From Lolium rigidum (Eukaryota > Streptophyta > Magnoliopsida > Poales > Poaceae): 64,000 nt of DNA. This document shows, in pieces, positions 40,814-51,867 of the stretch. Every line of letters starts with the position of its first letter. Positions within the stretch are counted from its first letter, which is position 1. The DNA is taken from assembly GCF_022539505.1 (NCBI RefSeq), contig NC_061510.1:100890292-100954291 (forward strand), given 5' to 3'. The notes under the pieces are model-generated. The model was not told where the DNA came from and made no database searches. It worked only from the letters and a program-made list of their open reading frames with translations. Made by a program: the position numbers and the translations under genes.

Positions 40814-43331
40814 ATGGCGTCCCCAATCAATTTTAACCAGTTCCTAGAGAAAGAAAAGCTTAAGAGCAATGGTAGCAACTTCACCGACTGGTTCCGTCAT
40901 GTGAGGATTTCCTCAATGGTGGAAGCCTGCAATATGTGCTTGATGCACCGCTAGGTGACCCTCCTGCAGAAACTGAAACCGATGAAGTAAAGAATGTTTA
41001 CGAGACTCGGAAAACTCGGTACTCTCAAGTTCAGTGTGCCATCCTGTGCAGTCTGGAAGCCGATCTTCAAAAACGTTTTGAGCACCACGATCATCATGAG
41101 TTGGTCAATGAGCTGAAAGCTATCTTTGAAACTCATGCGGCCGTGGAATGCTATGAAGCATCGAAACACTTCTTCAGCTGCATGATGGAAGAAGGCAGCT
41201 CGGTTAGTGAGCACATGCTCGCCATGACCGGGCATGCGAAGAAACTCAGTGATCTGGGAATAGTGATTCCTAACAGACCGGGGATTAATCGTGTCCTTCA
41301 ATCACTGCCACCTAGTTACAAGAACTTTGTGATGAACTACAATATGCAGAACATGAACAAAGAGTTACCTGAACTCTTCGCCATGCTAAAATCTGCTGAG
41401 ATTGAGATCAAGAAAGAGCACCAAGTGTTGATGGTCAACAAGTCCACTAGTTTCAAGAAACAGGGCAAGTCTAAGGGAAAATTCAAGAAGGGTGGCAAGA
41501 AAGCTGCCACGCCTCCTATGAAACCTAAGACTGGCCCTAAGCCTGATGTTGAGTGCTATTACTGCTAGGAGAAGGGACACTGGAAGCATAATTGCTCCAA
41601 GTATTTGGCGGATCTGAAGAGCGGCCTTGTCAAGAAGAAGAAAGAAGGTATATCTGATATACATGTTATAGATGTTTATCTTACTGGTTCTCGTACTAGT
41701 ACCTGGGTATTTGATACTGGTTCGGTTGCTCATATTTGTAACTCGAAACATGAACTAAAGAATAAACGAAGACTACTAAAGGATGAAGTGACGATGCGCG
41801 TTGGAAATGGATCCAAAGTCGATGTGATCGCTGTCGGCACACTTCCTCTACATCTACCTTCGGGATTAGTTTTAAGCCTCAATAATTGTTATTTTGTACC
41901 CGCGTTGAGCATGAACATTATATCTGGATCTTGTTTAATGCAAGACGGTTATTCATTCAAGTCCGAGAATAATGGTTGTTCTATTTTTATGAATAATATC
42001 TTTTATGGTCGAGCACCTGAAAAGAATGGCTTATTTCTGTTAGATCTCGATAGTAGTGATACACATATACATAACATTGATGCTAAGCGAATTAAATTGA
42101 ATGATAATTCTACTTATATGTGGCACTGTCGTCTTGGTCATATTGGAGTGAAACGCATGAAGAAACTCCATACCGATGGATTACTTGAATCACTTGACTT
42201 TGAGTCACTTGATAGATGCGAAGCATGTCTAATGGGAAAAATGACTAAGACACCATTCTCTGGTATTATGGAGCGAGCTACCGACTTATTGGAAATCATA
42301 CATACCGATGTGTGCGGACCAATGAGTGTAGCATCGCGCGGTGGTTATCGTTATGTTCTAACCTTCACGGATGATCTGAGTAGATATGGGTATATCTATT
42401 TCATGAAACATAAATCCGAAACTTTCAAGAAGTTTAAGGAATTCCAAAGTGAAGTAGAAAATCAACGTAACAAGAAGATTAAATTTCTACGATCTGATCG
42501 CAGAGGTGAATATATGAGTTATGAGTTTGGCATGCATTTAAATAAATGCGGAATACTTTCACAATTGACACCGCCGGGAACACCTCAACGAAACGGTGTG
42601 TCCGAACGTCGTAATCGAACTCTCTTAGATATGGTTCGTTCTATGATGTCTCTTACTGATTTACCTTTATCATTTTGGAGTTATGCATTAGAGACAGCCG
42701 CATTCACTTTAAATAGAGCACCATCAAAATCCGTTGAAACGACACCGTATGAATTATGGTTTAATAAGAAACCTAAGCTGTCGTTTCTAAAAGTTTGGGG
42801 TTGCGAAGCCTATGTAAAAAAGTTACAACCGGACAAGCTAGAACCCAAAGCGGAGAAATGCGTCTTCATAGGATACCCTAAGGAAACTATAGGGTACACT
42901 TTCTATCACAGATCCGAAGGCAAGATCTTTGTTGCTAAGAACGGAACCTTTCTTGAGAAAGAATTTCTCACTAAAGAAGTGACTGGAAGAAAAGTAGAAC
43001 TCGATGAGATTGATGAATCTTCACTTGTTGATCAGAGTAGCGCAGTACCGGAAGTTGTTCCTGTGCCGCCTACACCGGTAACAGAGGAAGCTAATGATAA
43101 TGATCATGAAACTTCAAACGAGGAAACTACTGAACCTCGCAGATCGACAAGGGAACGTGCCACTCCTGATTGGTATGATCCTTGTCTAAATGTCATGATT
43201 GTGGACAACAATGATGAAGACCCTGCGACGTATGAAGAAGCGATGATGAGCCTAGATTCCAACAAATGGCAAGAAGCCATGAAATCCGAAATGGGATCCA
43301 TGTATGATAACAAAGTGTGGACTTTGGTAGA
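40814..43331 (+). pseudogene. Angela gag-pol, broken and truncated
   Basis: ATG at 40814 starts MASPINFNQFLEKEKL. A missing T near 40908-40911 shifts the frame, and gag continues to 41565. An in-frame TAG (41566-41568) then interrupts the zinc knuckle (CYYC-stop-EKGHWKHNC). The frame then stays open through protease (VFDTGSVAH), the integrase zinc module (HCRLGHIG...CEACLMGK) and the core (DVCGP, LRSDRRGEY, GVSERRNRT). The second-Asp motif reads SDRRGE where SDRGGE is usual. The sequence ends at KVWTLVD, the start of reverse transcriptase, where another element begins. It cannot encode a functional polyprotein. Confidence 0.9.
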
Positions 43332-43522
43332 TGATGACCCACAAGTATAGGGGATCGCAACAGTCTTCGAGGGAAGTAAAACCCAAATTTATTGATTCGA
43401 CACAAGGGGAGGTAAAGAATACTTATAAGCCTTAACAACTGAGTTGTCAATTCAGCTGCACTGGAAAAGCACTAGTAACAGGGGTGATGTGAAAGTAGCA
43501 GATGATATGAGAGTAGTAGTAA
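43332..43522. mobile_element. Start of an unidentified LTR-like element before the gap
   Basis: TGATGACCCACAAGTATAGGGG begins abruptly inside Angela pol, has the TG start of an LTR and runs into the N gap. The family is not named. Its other end is not visible. Confidence 0.4.
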
Positions 43523-43622
43523 NNNNNNNNNNNNNNNNNNNNNNNNNNNNNNNNNNNNNNNNNNNNNNNNNNNNNNNNNNNNNNNNNNNNNNNNNNNNNN
43601 NNNNNNNNNNNNNNNNNNNNNN
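43523..43622. other. Assembly gap (100 N)
   Basis: Exactly 100 N, the conventional length for a gap of unknown size. Sequence on the two sides belongs to different elements. Confidence 0.98.
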
Positions 43623-46036
43623 ATATATGTATGTGCATTGTTATGCCTTCTTTATTTGTCAATTGCCCAACCGTAATTTGTTCACCCAACATCTGCTATC
43701 TTATGGGAGAGACACCACTAGTGAACTGTGGACCCCGGTCCTATTCTTTACATCTGAAATACAATCTACTGCAATTGTTCTTTACTGTTCTTCGCAAACA
43801 ATCACCATCTTCCACACAATACGTTTAATCCTTTGTTTACAGCAAGCCGGTGAGATTTACAACCTCACTGTTACGTTGGGGCAAAGTTCTGTGATTGTGT
43901 TGTGCAGGTTCCACGTTGGCGCTGGAATCCCTGGTGTTGCGCCGCACTACACTCCGCCACCATCAACCTTCAATGTGCTTCCTGGCTCCTACTGGTTCGA
44001 TAAACCTTGGTTTCTTTCTGAGGGAAAACTTGCTACTGTACGCATCACACCTTCCTCTTGGGGTTCCCAACGGACGTGTCGACTGCACGCATTATTATCC
44101 ATGAGATAAACATGTTGAAGTTGAAAGCAACCGCTGAAACTTATATCTTCCTTTGTGTTGCTTCAAAACTCTCTACTAAGAATTTATTGCTTTATGAGTT
44201 AACTCTTATGCAAGTCTTATTGATGCTTGTCTTGAAAGTACTATTCATGAAAAGTCTTTGCTATATGATTCAGCTTGTTTATTCATTGTCTTTACCATTG
44301 CTTCGAATCACTCGCATTCATCTCATATGCTTTACAATAGTATTGATCAAGATTATGATAGCATGTCACTTCGAAATTATCCGTGTTATCGTTTACCTAC
44401 TCGAGGGCGAGTAGGAACTAAGCTTGGGGATGCTTGATACGTCTCAAACGTATCTATAATTTCTTATGTTCCATGCTACTTTTATGATGATACTCACATG
44501 TTTTATACACACTTTATGTCATTATTATGCATTTTCCGGCACTAACTTATTGATGAGATGCCGAAGAGCCGATTCTGTTTTCTCGCTCGTTTTTGGTTTC
44601 AGAAATCCTACAAAGGAAATATTCTCGGAATTGGACGAAATCAACGCCCAGGGTCTTATTTTTTCACGAAGCTTCCAGAAGACCGAAAGGATACGAAGTG
44701 GGGCCACGAGGGCCCGTACCCATAGGGCGGCGCGGCCAGCATGGGCCCCGCGCCGGCCTATGGTGTGGGGCCCCTGCGCCACCTCCAACTCTGCCCTTCC
44801 GCCTACTTATAGATTTCGTCGCGAAAACCCCTGTACCGAGAGCCACGATACGGAAAACCTTCCAGAGACGCCGCCGCCGCCAATCCCATCTCGGGGGATT
44901 CAGGAGATCGCCTCTGGCACCCTACTGGAGAGGGGAATCATCTCCCGGAGGACTCTTCATCACCATGATCGCCTCCGGATTGATGTGTGAGTAGTTCACC
45001 CCTCGGACTATGGGTCCATAGCAGTAGCTAGATGGTTGTCTTCTCCTCATTGTGCTATCATGTTAGATCTTGTGAGCTGCCTATCATGATCAAGATCGTC
45101 TATTTGTAATGCTACATGTTGTGTTTGTTGGGATCCGATGAATATGGAATACTATGTCAAGTTGATTATCAATCTATCATATATATGTTGTTTATGTTCT
45201 TGCATGCTCTCCGTTGCTAGTAGAGGCTCTGGCCAAGTTGATACTTGTAACTCCAAGAGGGAGTATTTATGCTCGATAGTGGGTTCATGCCTCCATTGAA
45301 TCAGGGACGATGTGATGAAAGTTCTAAGGTTGTGGATGTGTTGTTGCCACAAGGGATAAAACATCAATGCTTTGTCTAAGGATATTTGTGTTGATTACAT
45401 TACACACCATACTTAATGCAATTGTCTCGTTGTTTGCAACTTAATACTGGAAGGGGTTCGGATGATAAACTGAAGGTGGACTTTTAGGCATAGATGCATG
45501 CTGGATAGCGGTCTATGTACTTTGTCGTAATGCCCTGATTAAATCTCATAGTAGTCATCGTGATATGTATGTGCATTGTTATGCCCTGTCTATTTGTCAA
45601 TTGCCCAACTGTAATTTGTTCACCCAACATGCTATTTCTTATCTGGAGAGACACCACTAGTGAACTCGTGGACCCCGGTCCATTCTTTTACATCCGAAAT
45701 ACAATCTACCGCAAACTCGTTCTTTATCGTTCTTCGCAAACAAACATCATTTTCCACACCATACATTTAATCCTTTGTTTACGACAAGCCGATGAGATTG
45801 ACAACCTCACCTGTTAAGTTGGTGCAAAGTATTGTGATTGTGTTGTGCGAGGTTCCACGTTGGCGCCGGAATCCCCGGTGTTGCGCCGCACTACACTCCG
45901 TCACCAAAAACCTTCACGTGTTCCTTGACTCCTACTGGTTCGATAACCTTGGTTTCATACTGAGGGAAAACTCGCTGCTGTACGCATCACACCTTCCTCT
46001 TGGGGTTTCCAACAGACGTGTGTCAACTACCACGCC
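43623..46036 (+). mobile_element. Type-2 Sabrina-related element, internally deleted
   Basis: A partial 5' LTR (43623-44094) is followed directly by only the last about 340 bp of internal sequence (matching 32311-32638 of element B) and a 3' LTR (44435-46036). The polypurine tract CTAAGCTTGGGGATGC is at 44418-44433. The primer site and ORF are deleted. The LTR type matches 12105-13700. Confidence 0.75.
44435..46036 (+). repeat. 3' LTR of the type-2 Sabrina-related element
   Basis: Starts TGATACGTCTCAAACG and aligns with 12105-13700 throughout. The expected end ACACGCATCA is replaced after ACCACGC near 46035 by the start of another repeat, so the last few bases seem lost. Confidence 0.75.
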
Positions 46037-46040
46037 AACA

Positions 46041-46229
46041 GCACCTACCGAGACCGCATGACGTCGGCCAAACCATCATATTCATCACCATCGCGCGAAC
46101 GACCTGACTCCGACTCACATTTAGCCTCCAAAGCATCGAACCATGCAATGGCAACAACAACCCCAAGACCGCAGCGGTACGAGAGCCAATGACCACAGAG
46201 ACAACAAAAATACTCCGATTTTGGAGAGA
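46041..46229 (-). repeat. Dispersed repeat, copy 1 (inverted relative to 59240-59428)
   Basis: About 189 bp that match, in reverse complement, 59240-59428 at roughly 80 percent by eye. Shared blocks include CACCTA(C/T)CGAGACCGCATGA, TTCATCACCAT, CATCGAACCA and ACTCCGATTTTGG. The family is unknown. Confidence 0.65.
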
Positions 46230-48216
46230 GAACTCCGAGTGTGGATCCTGGATCCCTGCTCGCCACATCAGGCCCCCCAAGAGGTACGGATGGACACTGC
46301 GTCCTACACCACCCGCATGAAAGCCCATATGTCGTGGCTGATGTATGACATCTGTATCACCTATGTATCACAATTTATCTATGTATCTACATATTCCTTG
46401 CTTGCAACCTATGTATCAAACATTTATCTATGTATGACCTATGTATCCGACGTATCTTAAATTTTAATTATGTTTAATTCCTAAATTAACTACAACAATT
46501 AAGATACAACTGAAATTAAGATACAACTGAAATGAAGATACAACATCACTAAGAATGGTTAATATTTACCTAATGGCACATGGTTTGAATCTCAAATATG
46601 GCCTAGGTTTTAATTTGTGATCACCCAAGTGATGCACAAACTAAGGTTGAGATGTAGTTTAGGGTTTTACTTGTGATTATCAAGTAATTCAGAAGTTAGT
46701 TCGGAATATAGGTATAGGTTCTATATGTGATTTAACACCATATTACTTTGGTTAGGGTTGCTCTTCCTCACCACTCATAGGATGATTCAATCCAAGATCA
46801 TTTAGATTGATATTGGCTGTACTAGACAAAGGGTTATTACTATTCAGTTGTTTCTCTAATTAACATATTGGAAATGGTTTAGGGTTGCTAGTAGTTCCCC
46901 TATGACTTTATGTGCTAGTTTATATCTGCTTAACCCTCTAAGGTCATGGATTAGACATTATCAACTTTGTTCTTAATATCATCTACCTCAAGTTCTAAGT
47001 TTTATGATCATTACTCAATTTATAATGATCAAGGTTTGGCTTCCTAAGGCATCTCTCATGAACTAGGTTTCTCACTTCTAAGATCAAGTATTGTCTTGAT
47101 CAACTAGGTATAGTACTTCTATTTTACTTTCTTGGATGGGACTACTATGGTTGCCTCAATAGTTTATATCCCAGGAGAATGCCTGAGATATTCACTTAGA
47201 GTTCTTCTCAAGGAATGATGGTTTAATCATCTGGTTATATGGATAGTTCTCTCCCTCAAATTCCAGTGTTGCCTCAACTAACTTGAGTGTAACACCATAG
47301 CTTGAGCTCTCTCATATATGAATAGTTTATTCTAGAGTTCACAGTGTACTCCTAATATCTCCTTAGGTATCTAGGCTAGGAATCCACTTGTCTAGCTTAG
47401 TTGGATTAGCCTCTTTCTTACTTTATCAATTCATGTATATGGTATTATTATTCCATTTGATCCTAGATCATCTCACCACTCCAAGGTGAGATGGATTATA
47501 TCCTAAAGCTTTAGTTCAAAGGTTGTCTTTTATTCTTAATTAGGTAAAGCTAGGATTGGTATGAATGGTCTCTCTCATTTGGGAAGGACTTTAATACTAA
47601 CCTAAGGTTAGGCTCCATAGAGAATGATGTGATCATCAATATTTATGTTTAACATAACTGGTTTCTCTCTCTAGGCAAACCCTAGGGTTCTTCTTAAAGA
47701 TGATGTTGTGATCATATGGATATATATATCCAAGGTTTGCCTCAAGGTTTGTCATTGCTTCTCTAATAAATAATATAGAACTCTCACCACTTTAGGTTTG
47801 ATGTATAATAATTTGGAATATAGAAGAATATATATTTCTAGAGTTGATCTCCTTGTCATGTTTCCAAGAATGAAGTGGAATGGATACCATGAGGTTCATG
47901 GTAGGAACATATATTAGTTTTAGACATGGAAAAGATAAGTCAAGAATAGTTTCTCCATTTTACTGTTACTTGATTTTCCAATTGAATAGATGTTAATATG
48001 TTATGGCAAGGATTACCATATTATGATCTTTTATAAGATCAAGCAATTGATCCTTGATTAGTATGTTATTGTGTTGGTTTTAGTTCCATTTGATCTAACC
48101 CTGTTAGATCAAATCATATCTACCCAAAACAAGGTTTTAACAAAAGTCACATTGAGGTTTATAGCGCTTGACTTGATGAGCTACTTCAATTCCACCAAGG
48201 TCAAGTGAAACTTCAG
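46230..48216. other. AT-rich region without a supportable gene
   Basis: 46345-46455 has several CTATGTATC units, and 46500-46545 a 17-bp AAGATACAACTGAAATT unit repeated about three times. The remaining 1.7 kb is AT-rich and intron-like. Because ORF3 of copia D ends just to the right at a possible GTAAAA donor (about 48225, minus), part of this may be an intron or 3' region of that element. No 3' LTR of copia D is recognisable. Confidence 0.45.
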
Positions 48217-48746
48217 TTAGTGTGACTGTTTTACTTTAAAGCGTGAAAATTCCCCAGATTTTCTATGCATGAATGCAATGCACACATCTGTTTCCTCTCT
48301 TTTTGTAACCCCAGATACTGGGATATTACAAGTAGCATAGAATTGCTTGATTAAATCAGGACTGTAGTCGCACTGGACCTTCATAAGCTTCTGCAACCCC
48401 ATCCTTCCGGTAACCCAAATAATATCCTCAAAATGATCATTCTGAGAGAGAAGTTCCACATCAATGGCTTGCATAGGTCTCACCTTCTTCATAGGTTCAT
48501 AGATGTCCTTGAAAATGTAACTCTGCTCCATGCACCAGAAGCGCTGATCCTCAATATCAATTTCCCTCTCAACATCATCATACCAGTTCTTCTGTCTGAT
48601 AGCAGCATATGAGATAATATCCATAGTCTTGTATTTCTCCCTTGTTTCCTTGCCTTTCCGCCTCAGAGTGGCGGACTTCCTAGGAGCGTTCTGTGCAAAC
48701 TCATCACTCGACCTTTGAGTCCGAGAGCGCCTCCGAGTACCACTAA
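48217..48746 (-). CDS. Copia D accessory ORF3, second exon
   Basis: The exon starts after a CTATCACAG acceptor (48747-48755, minus). It encodes an Arg/Ser-rich N-terminus (SGTRRRSRTQRSS), then a domain with EDQRFW, AIDVELLS, VTGRMGLQKLMKVQCDYSPDLIKQFYATCNI. The spacing of FW, the AI-x-x-E motif, MGL, and the P-L/D-L-(I/V)-x-QF segment parallels copia A ORF3, so the two are distant homologues. The frame ends at 48217, earlier than in copia A. A GTAAAA donor near 48225 could splice onward. No catalytic motif is seen. The role is unknown; its position after pol behind its own leader suggests a separately expressed accessory protein. Confidence 0.6.
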
Positions 48747-48892
48747 CTGTGATAGACAAAGATGGATAGCATAGAGAAAAGAATGCTCATAAGTTATGTA
48801 TTGATACAGTAGTATACTTTATATGCATACTAGTAGTCAATAATGGTTTAAACAAGGTAGATCAAAAGAAACAGCAGCAGCAAAACACTTCC

Positions 48893-48980
48893 CAGGCCGG
48901 ATAATCTGGGGTCCCTGGTGGGGCGGATAATCCGGCCAGGCCGGATAATCCGGCCAGCGAGGCGGCCGGATAATCCGGGC
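48893..48980 (-). repeat. CCGGATAATCCGG cluster II (copia D, ORF3 intron)
   Basis: Several copies of GGCCGGATAATCCGGCC or half-sites in 88 bp, inside the proposed 402-bp intron. It corresponds in position to cluster II of copia A but has a different core. Confidence 0.8.
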
Positions 48981-49148
48981 CTGCGAATCTGCAGAAAACT
49001 TGAGCAAATCCATGTCTAGTACCAGATCGGCCTCATACCATGCAAATGAAGTACACTACACATGATTTGGAACAACTAGACAACATCCCCATCAAGAAAA
49101 TAGCACATATAAATCACAACACCTAGGGTTAGGGATTGTGAGCCATAC

Positions 49149-49158
49149 CCTCTTCCAT
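49149..49158 (-). CDS. Copia D ORF3 first exon (10 nt)
   Basis: ATG at 49158-49156 (minus) followed by seven bases and a GTATGG donor at 49148. Joined to 48746 it gives a phase-1 junction, exactly as in copia A. Upstream is a CT-rich leader (49160-49350). Telo-like CCCTAACCCTAGG lies just downstream in the intron. Confidence 0.5.
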
Positions 49159-49360
49159 TGGAGGAGCCGCTTGGAGGGGATGAAAGCTAGGAGGGAGGAG
49201 CACCCGATCCACCCAAGAACTCCGAGAAGGGGTGGACGGGGCGGCTGCGGCGAGGAGGAGAAGCTCCGGCGAGTTTGGGGGGAGAGAGAGAGGCGCGTGG
49301 GGACTGGTTGTGAAACCGTTCACCCCCGCGGCCTCTCCTCAAATTCCTCGCACCCTGCCT

Positions 49361-49445
49361 AGGCCGGATATTCCGGCCCTAAGTTAGGGCGGATAATCCG
49401 GCCGGGCCGGATTTTTCGGGGTGTCCAGGGGCCGGATTATCCGAT
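49361..49445 (-). repeat. CCGGATAATCCGG cluster I (copia D, upstream of ORF3 leader)
   Basis: GGCCGGATATTCCGGCC, GGATAATCCGGCC, GGGCCGG and GGCCGGATTATCCG within 85 bp. It is positioned between pol and the ORF3 leader like cluster I of copia A. Confidence 0.8.
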
Positions 49446-50075
49446 TTTCTGGAAAATTCCAGAACACCGGAAATCATGCCTATCTTTTGTTGGTTATTTG
49501 CCTATACCCATATGTGATGCAATAAGATATCACGTCACATATAAGATGCAAATTGATCAATAAGATGAGACAACCGAGATCATCCGACCGAAACCACTCA
49601 AACTCCAAGTTTTTACCAAAACATGACATAGTAGCAAGATGGAAATGGCTTATAGATGAGTGTAGGCTTTGGTTTAGAAGTTTGAACTGTTAATGGTACA
49701 TGATCACTCAAGTTTGCAAGATAAGAGCACATAAAGGCCAAACTAGAGTAATTTCCCATAAGAACAAGTAGATGTCAAATAAAATCCAGTTAAGATCCAA
49801 ATAACCCCAATTCTTCACAAAGAAGAGTGTGGTGGCCTAGGCCACCATGTAGGAGTGTTATGGTTTGGCACCGCGAAGATATATCTTGGGCCCAAAACCA
49901 ATACTCGTCATTGAAGCTCACATATCAATATGTATGATATAAAGAGAATGATTTCTTACTATTGGCATTATGGGGGGGGGGGGATAGCTCAATAGTTTAA
50001 ACCGCACTCCCCTTATTTTCATGCCCACATCTAAACCAAATAAAGTTTTGAGAATAAGGTGTGTTTGCAAGATGG
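49446..50075 (-). other. Copia D post-pol spacer
   Basis: Non-coding. A G12 homopolymer at 49971-49982 is followed by the remnant of the pol end. No gene is supported. Confidence 0.6.
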
Positions 50076-51857
50076 TCAAGCTATACTCCTTGAATCAATG
50101 ATATTTAGACGACGGGCCTCGATTTCCTCCTTGGTTCTTCTTGGCCTTGGAGGTATCACTTGATCAACTTGATCATTTGGGTCCCCGTCTTGACCTTCAA
50201 TTCGAGCTTCCTCAATTTCTTGAGAATGCTCAACCTCATGTGCTTGATCTTGGACATTATTCGGTGAAGAGCAAATATCGAATGGATACTCATCGGAGCC
50301 ATCATGAATCCTTGATTGATCTTGTCCTTGATCTTGTACATGAGAGGGAGGGTTTTCTTCTTGTTCTTGGGTTGGTGCATCATTAGCTTCAAGAGAAGGA
50401 GTTTGTTGATGTTGAGAAGATGAGGGCTCCACCGTGGTAGAGCATAGTCCTTCCCGAGACGCCACACCGTGTCCCTCAATGGGGCGGAAAAATCCCACAC
50501 CCATTCTTACTATGGCATCTTGAGGTATTTCATCACCTGCACAAACATCAACTTGCCCCACTTGGGAGCCATCATTTTCCTCGAACTTCACACTACAAGA
50601 TTCGATGATAATCTTGGAAGATATATCAAAGACTCTATAAGTGTGAGATTCGACATCGTAACCAACAAATATACCCTCCAAAGCTTTAGGAGCAAATTTA
50701 GATAAACGAACTCCTTTGATTTTATAGAAGCACTTGCACCCGAACACCTTGAAGTATGAGATATTAGGCTTGTTGCCGGTGAGTATTTCATATGGAGCCT
50801 TGTTCAAGCCCTTACGGAGATAGAGCCAGTTAGAAGAGTGGCAAGCGGTGGAAATGGCTTCGGCCCAAAAGTTATAGCGGGATTTGTATTCCGCGATCAT
50901 AGATCTTGCCATATCCATAAGAGTCTGGTTCTTCCTCTGCGCAACACCATTTTGTTGAGGCGTGTATGCAGCGGAATATTGATGTCCTATCCCCTCATCA
51001 CTAAGAAAATAATTGAGTGTGTAGTTCTTGAACTCGGAGCCGTTGTCACTTCTTATTGCCATTATAAGGAGGTTGTGTTGACGTTGCACCTCGGTAGCAA
51101 AGTCAATGAAGATTTGTTGAGTCTCATCTTTCTTCTTGAGAAAGTAGACCCAAGTGTATCTTGAATAGTCATCAACAATCACCAAGCAATATTTCTTCGC
51201 ACCATGACTTGCATGAGTGGTAGGACCAAAGAGATCCACATGAAGGAGCTCCAAGATCCTATTGGATGAGATGATAGTCTTGCTTGGGTGCGGAGAATCA
51301 TGCATTTTGCCTTCAACACAAGCCCTACAAACATGATCTTTGGCAAAAGAAACATTTTCCATTAGTCCCACAATATGGTTCCCCTTGTGAAGACTTTGCA
51401 AAGTTCTCATGTTTACATGGGCCAAGCGGCGATGCCACAACCAACCCACATCCGCCTTTCCGAATAGGCACATCGCACTTGAGGTGGTGGCCCCCGAGAA
51501 GTCCACCACATACAAGTTGTGTTCGCGATACCCAACGAAAGCGACTTTTAGAGTCTTGCTCCACAAGAGGACCACAATATCATTATCAATAAAGACGGTG
51601 AAACCCATCTTGCCAAGGGCGGAAACGGATAATAAATTGTAACCAAGGGTTTTGACAAGCATGACATCCAGAATAGTAATGTTGTGTGCAACCACAACCT
51701 TGCCAAAACCCAATACCTCGGATGTAGAATTATCGCCAAAGGAGACGGTGATATTATTTATGTTGGGCCTCAACTCCTTGACGAGATTCTTTACGCTGGT
51801 CATATGACTTGTGCATCCACTATCAAGCACCCATTTTGACCCTCCGGCGGCATAGTC
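50076..51857 (-). pseudogene. Copia D protease and integrase, lacking reverse transcriptase
   Basis: 594 codons are open from GAC at 51857. Aspartic protease DSGCTSHM is followed by an integrase zinc module (HRRLAHVN...CRACVEGK). The integrase core has HVDLFGP, AIRSDNGSEF and QQNGVAQRKNQ, so D, D and Glu-position residues can be traced, although the usual ERKN reads QRKN, meaning the catalytic Glu is replaced by Gln. A glycine-rich GKxxxxxxxKVFGCKCF segment and a long Gln/Glu/Asp-rich linker follow. The ORF ends after PPRPRRTKEEIEARRLN, where reverse transcriptase should begin. TAG immediately precedes the first pol codon. Confidence 0.82.
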
Positions 51858-51867
51858 CTACATGAGA

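Larger units (their letters stand above)
37848..43331 (+). mobile_element. Angela/BARE1-type copia retrotransposon, 3'-truncated
   Basis: 5' LTR (37848-39611), tRNA-Met primer site, leader, and gag-pol to the start of reverse transcriptase. It is cut at 43331 by another LTR start. GATGG precedes the LTR as the expected target duplication, but the 3' end is absent. The LTR sequence is diagnostic for the abundant Triticeae Angela/WIS/BARE1 family. Confidence 0.92.

Noticed and set aside
43444..44109. ORFs spanning the N gap
   Set aside because: They include X residues from the gap and LTR sequence, so they are not genes.
49138..49362. Plus-strand 74-codon ORF over the copia D leader
   Set aside because: The complementary strand fits a CT-rich leader and 10-nt exon. 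The ORF is Arg/Glu/Gly low-complexity sequence.
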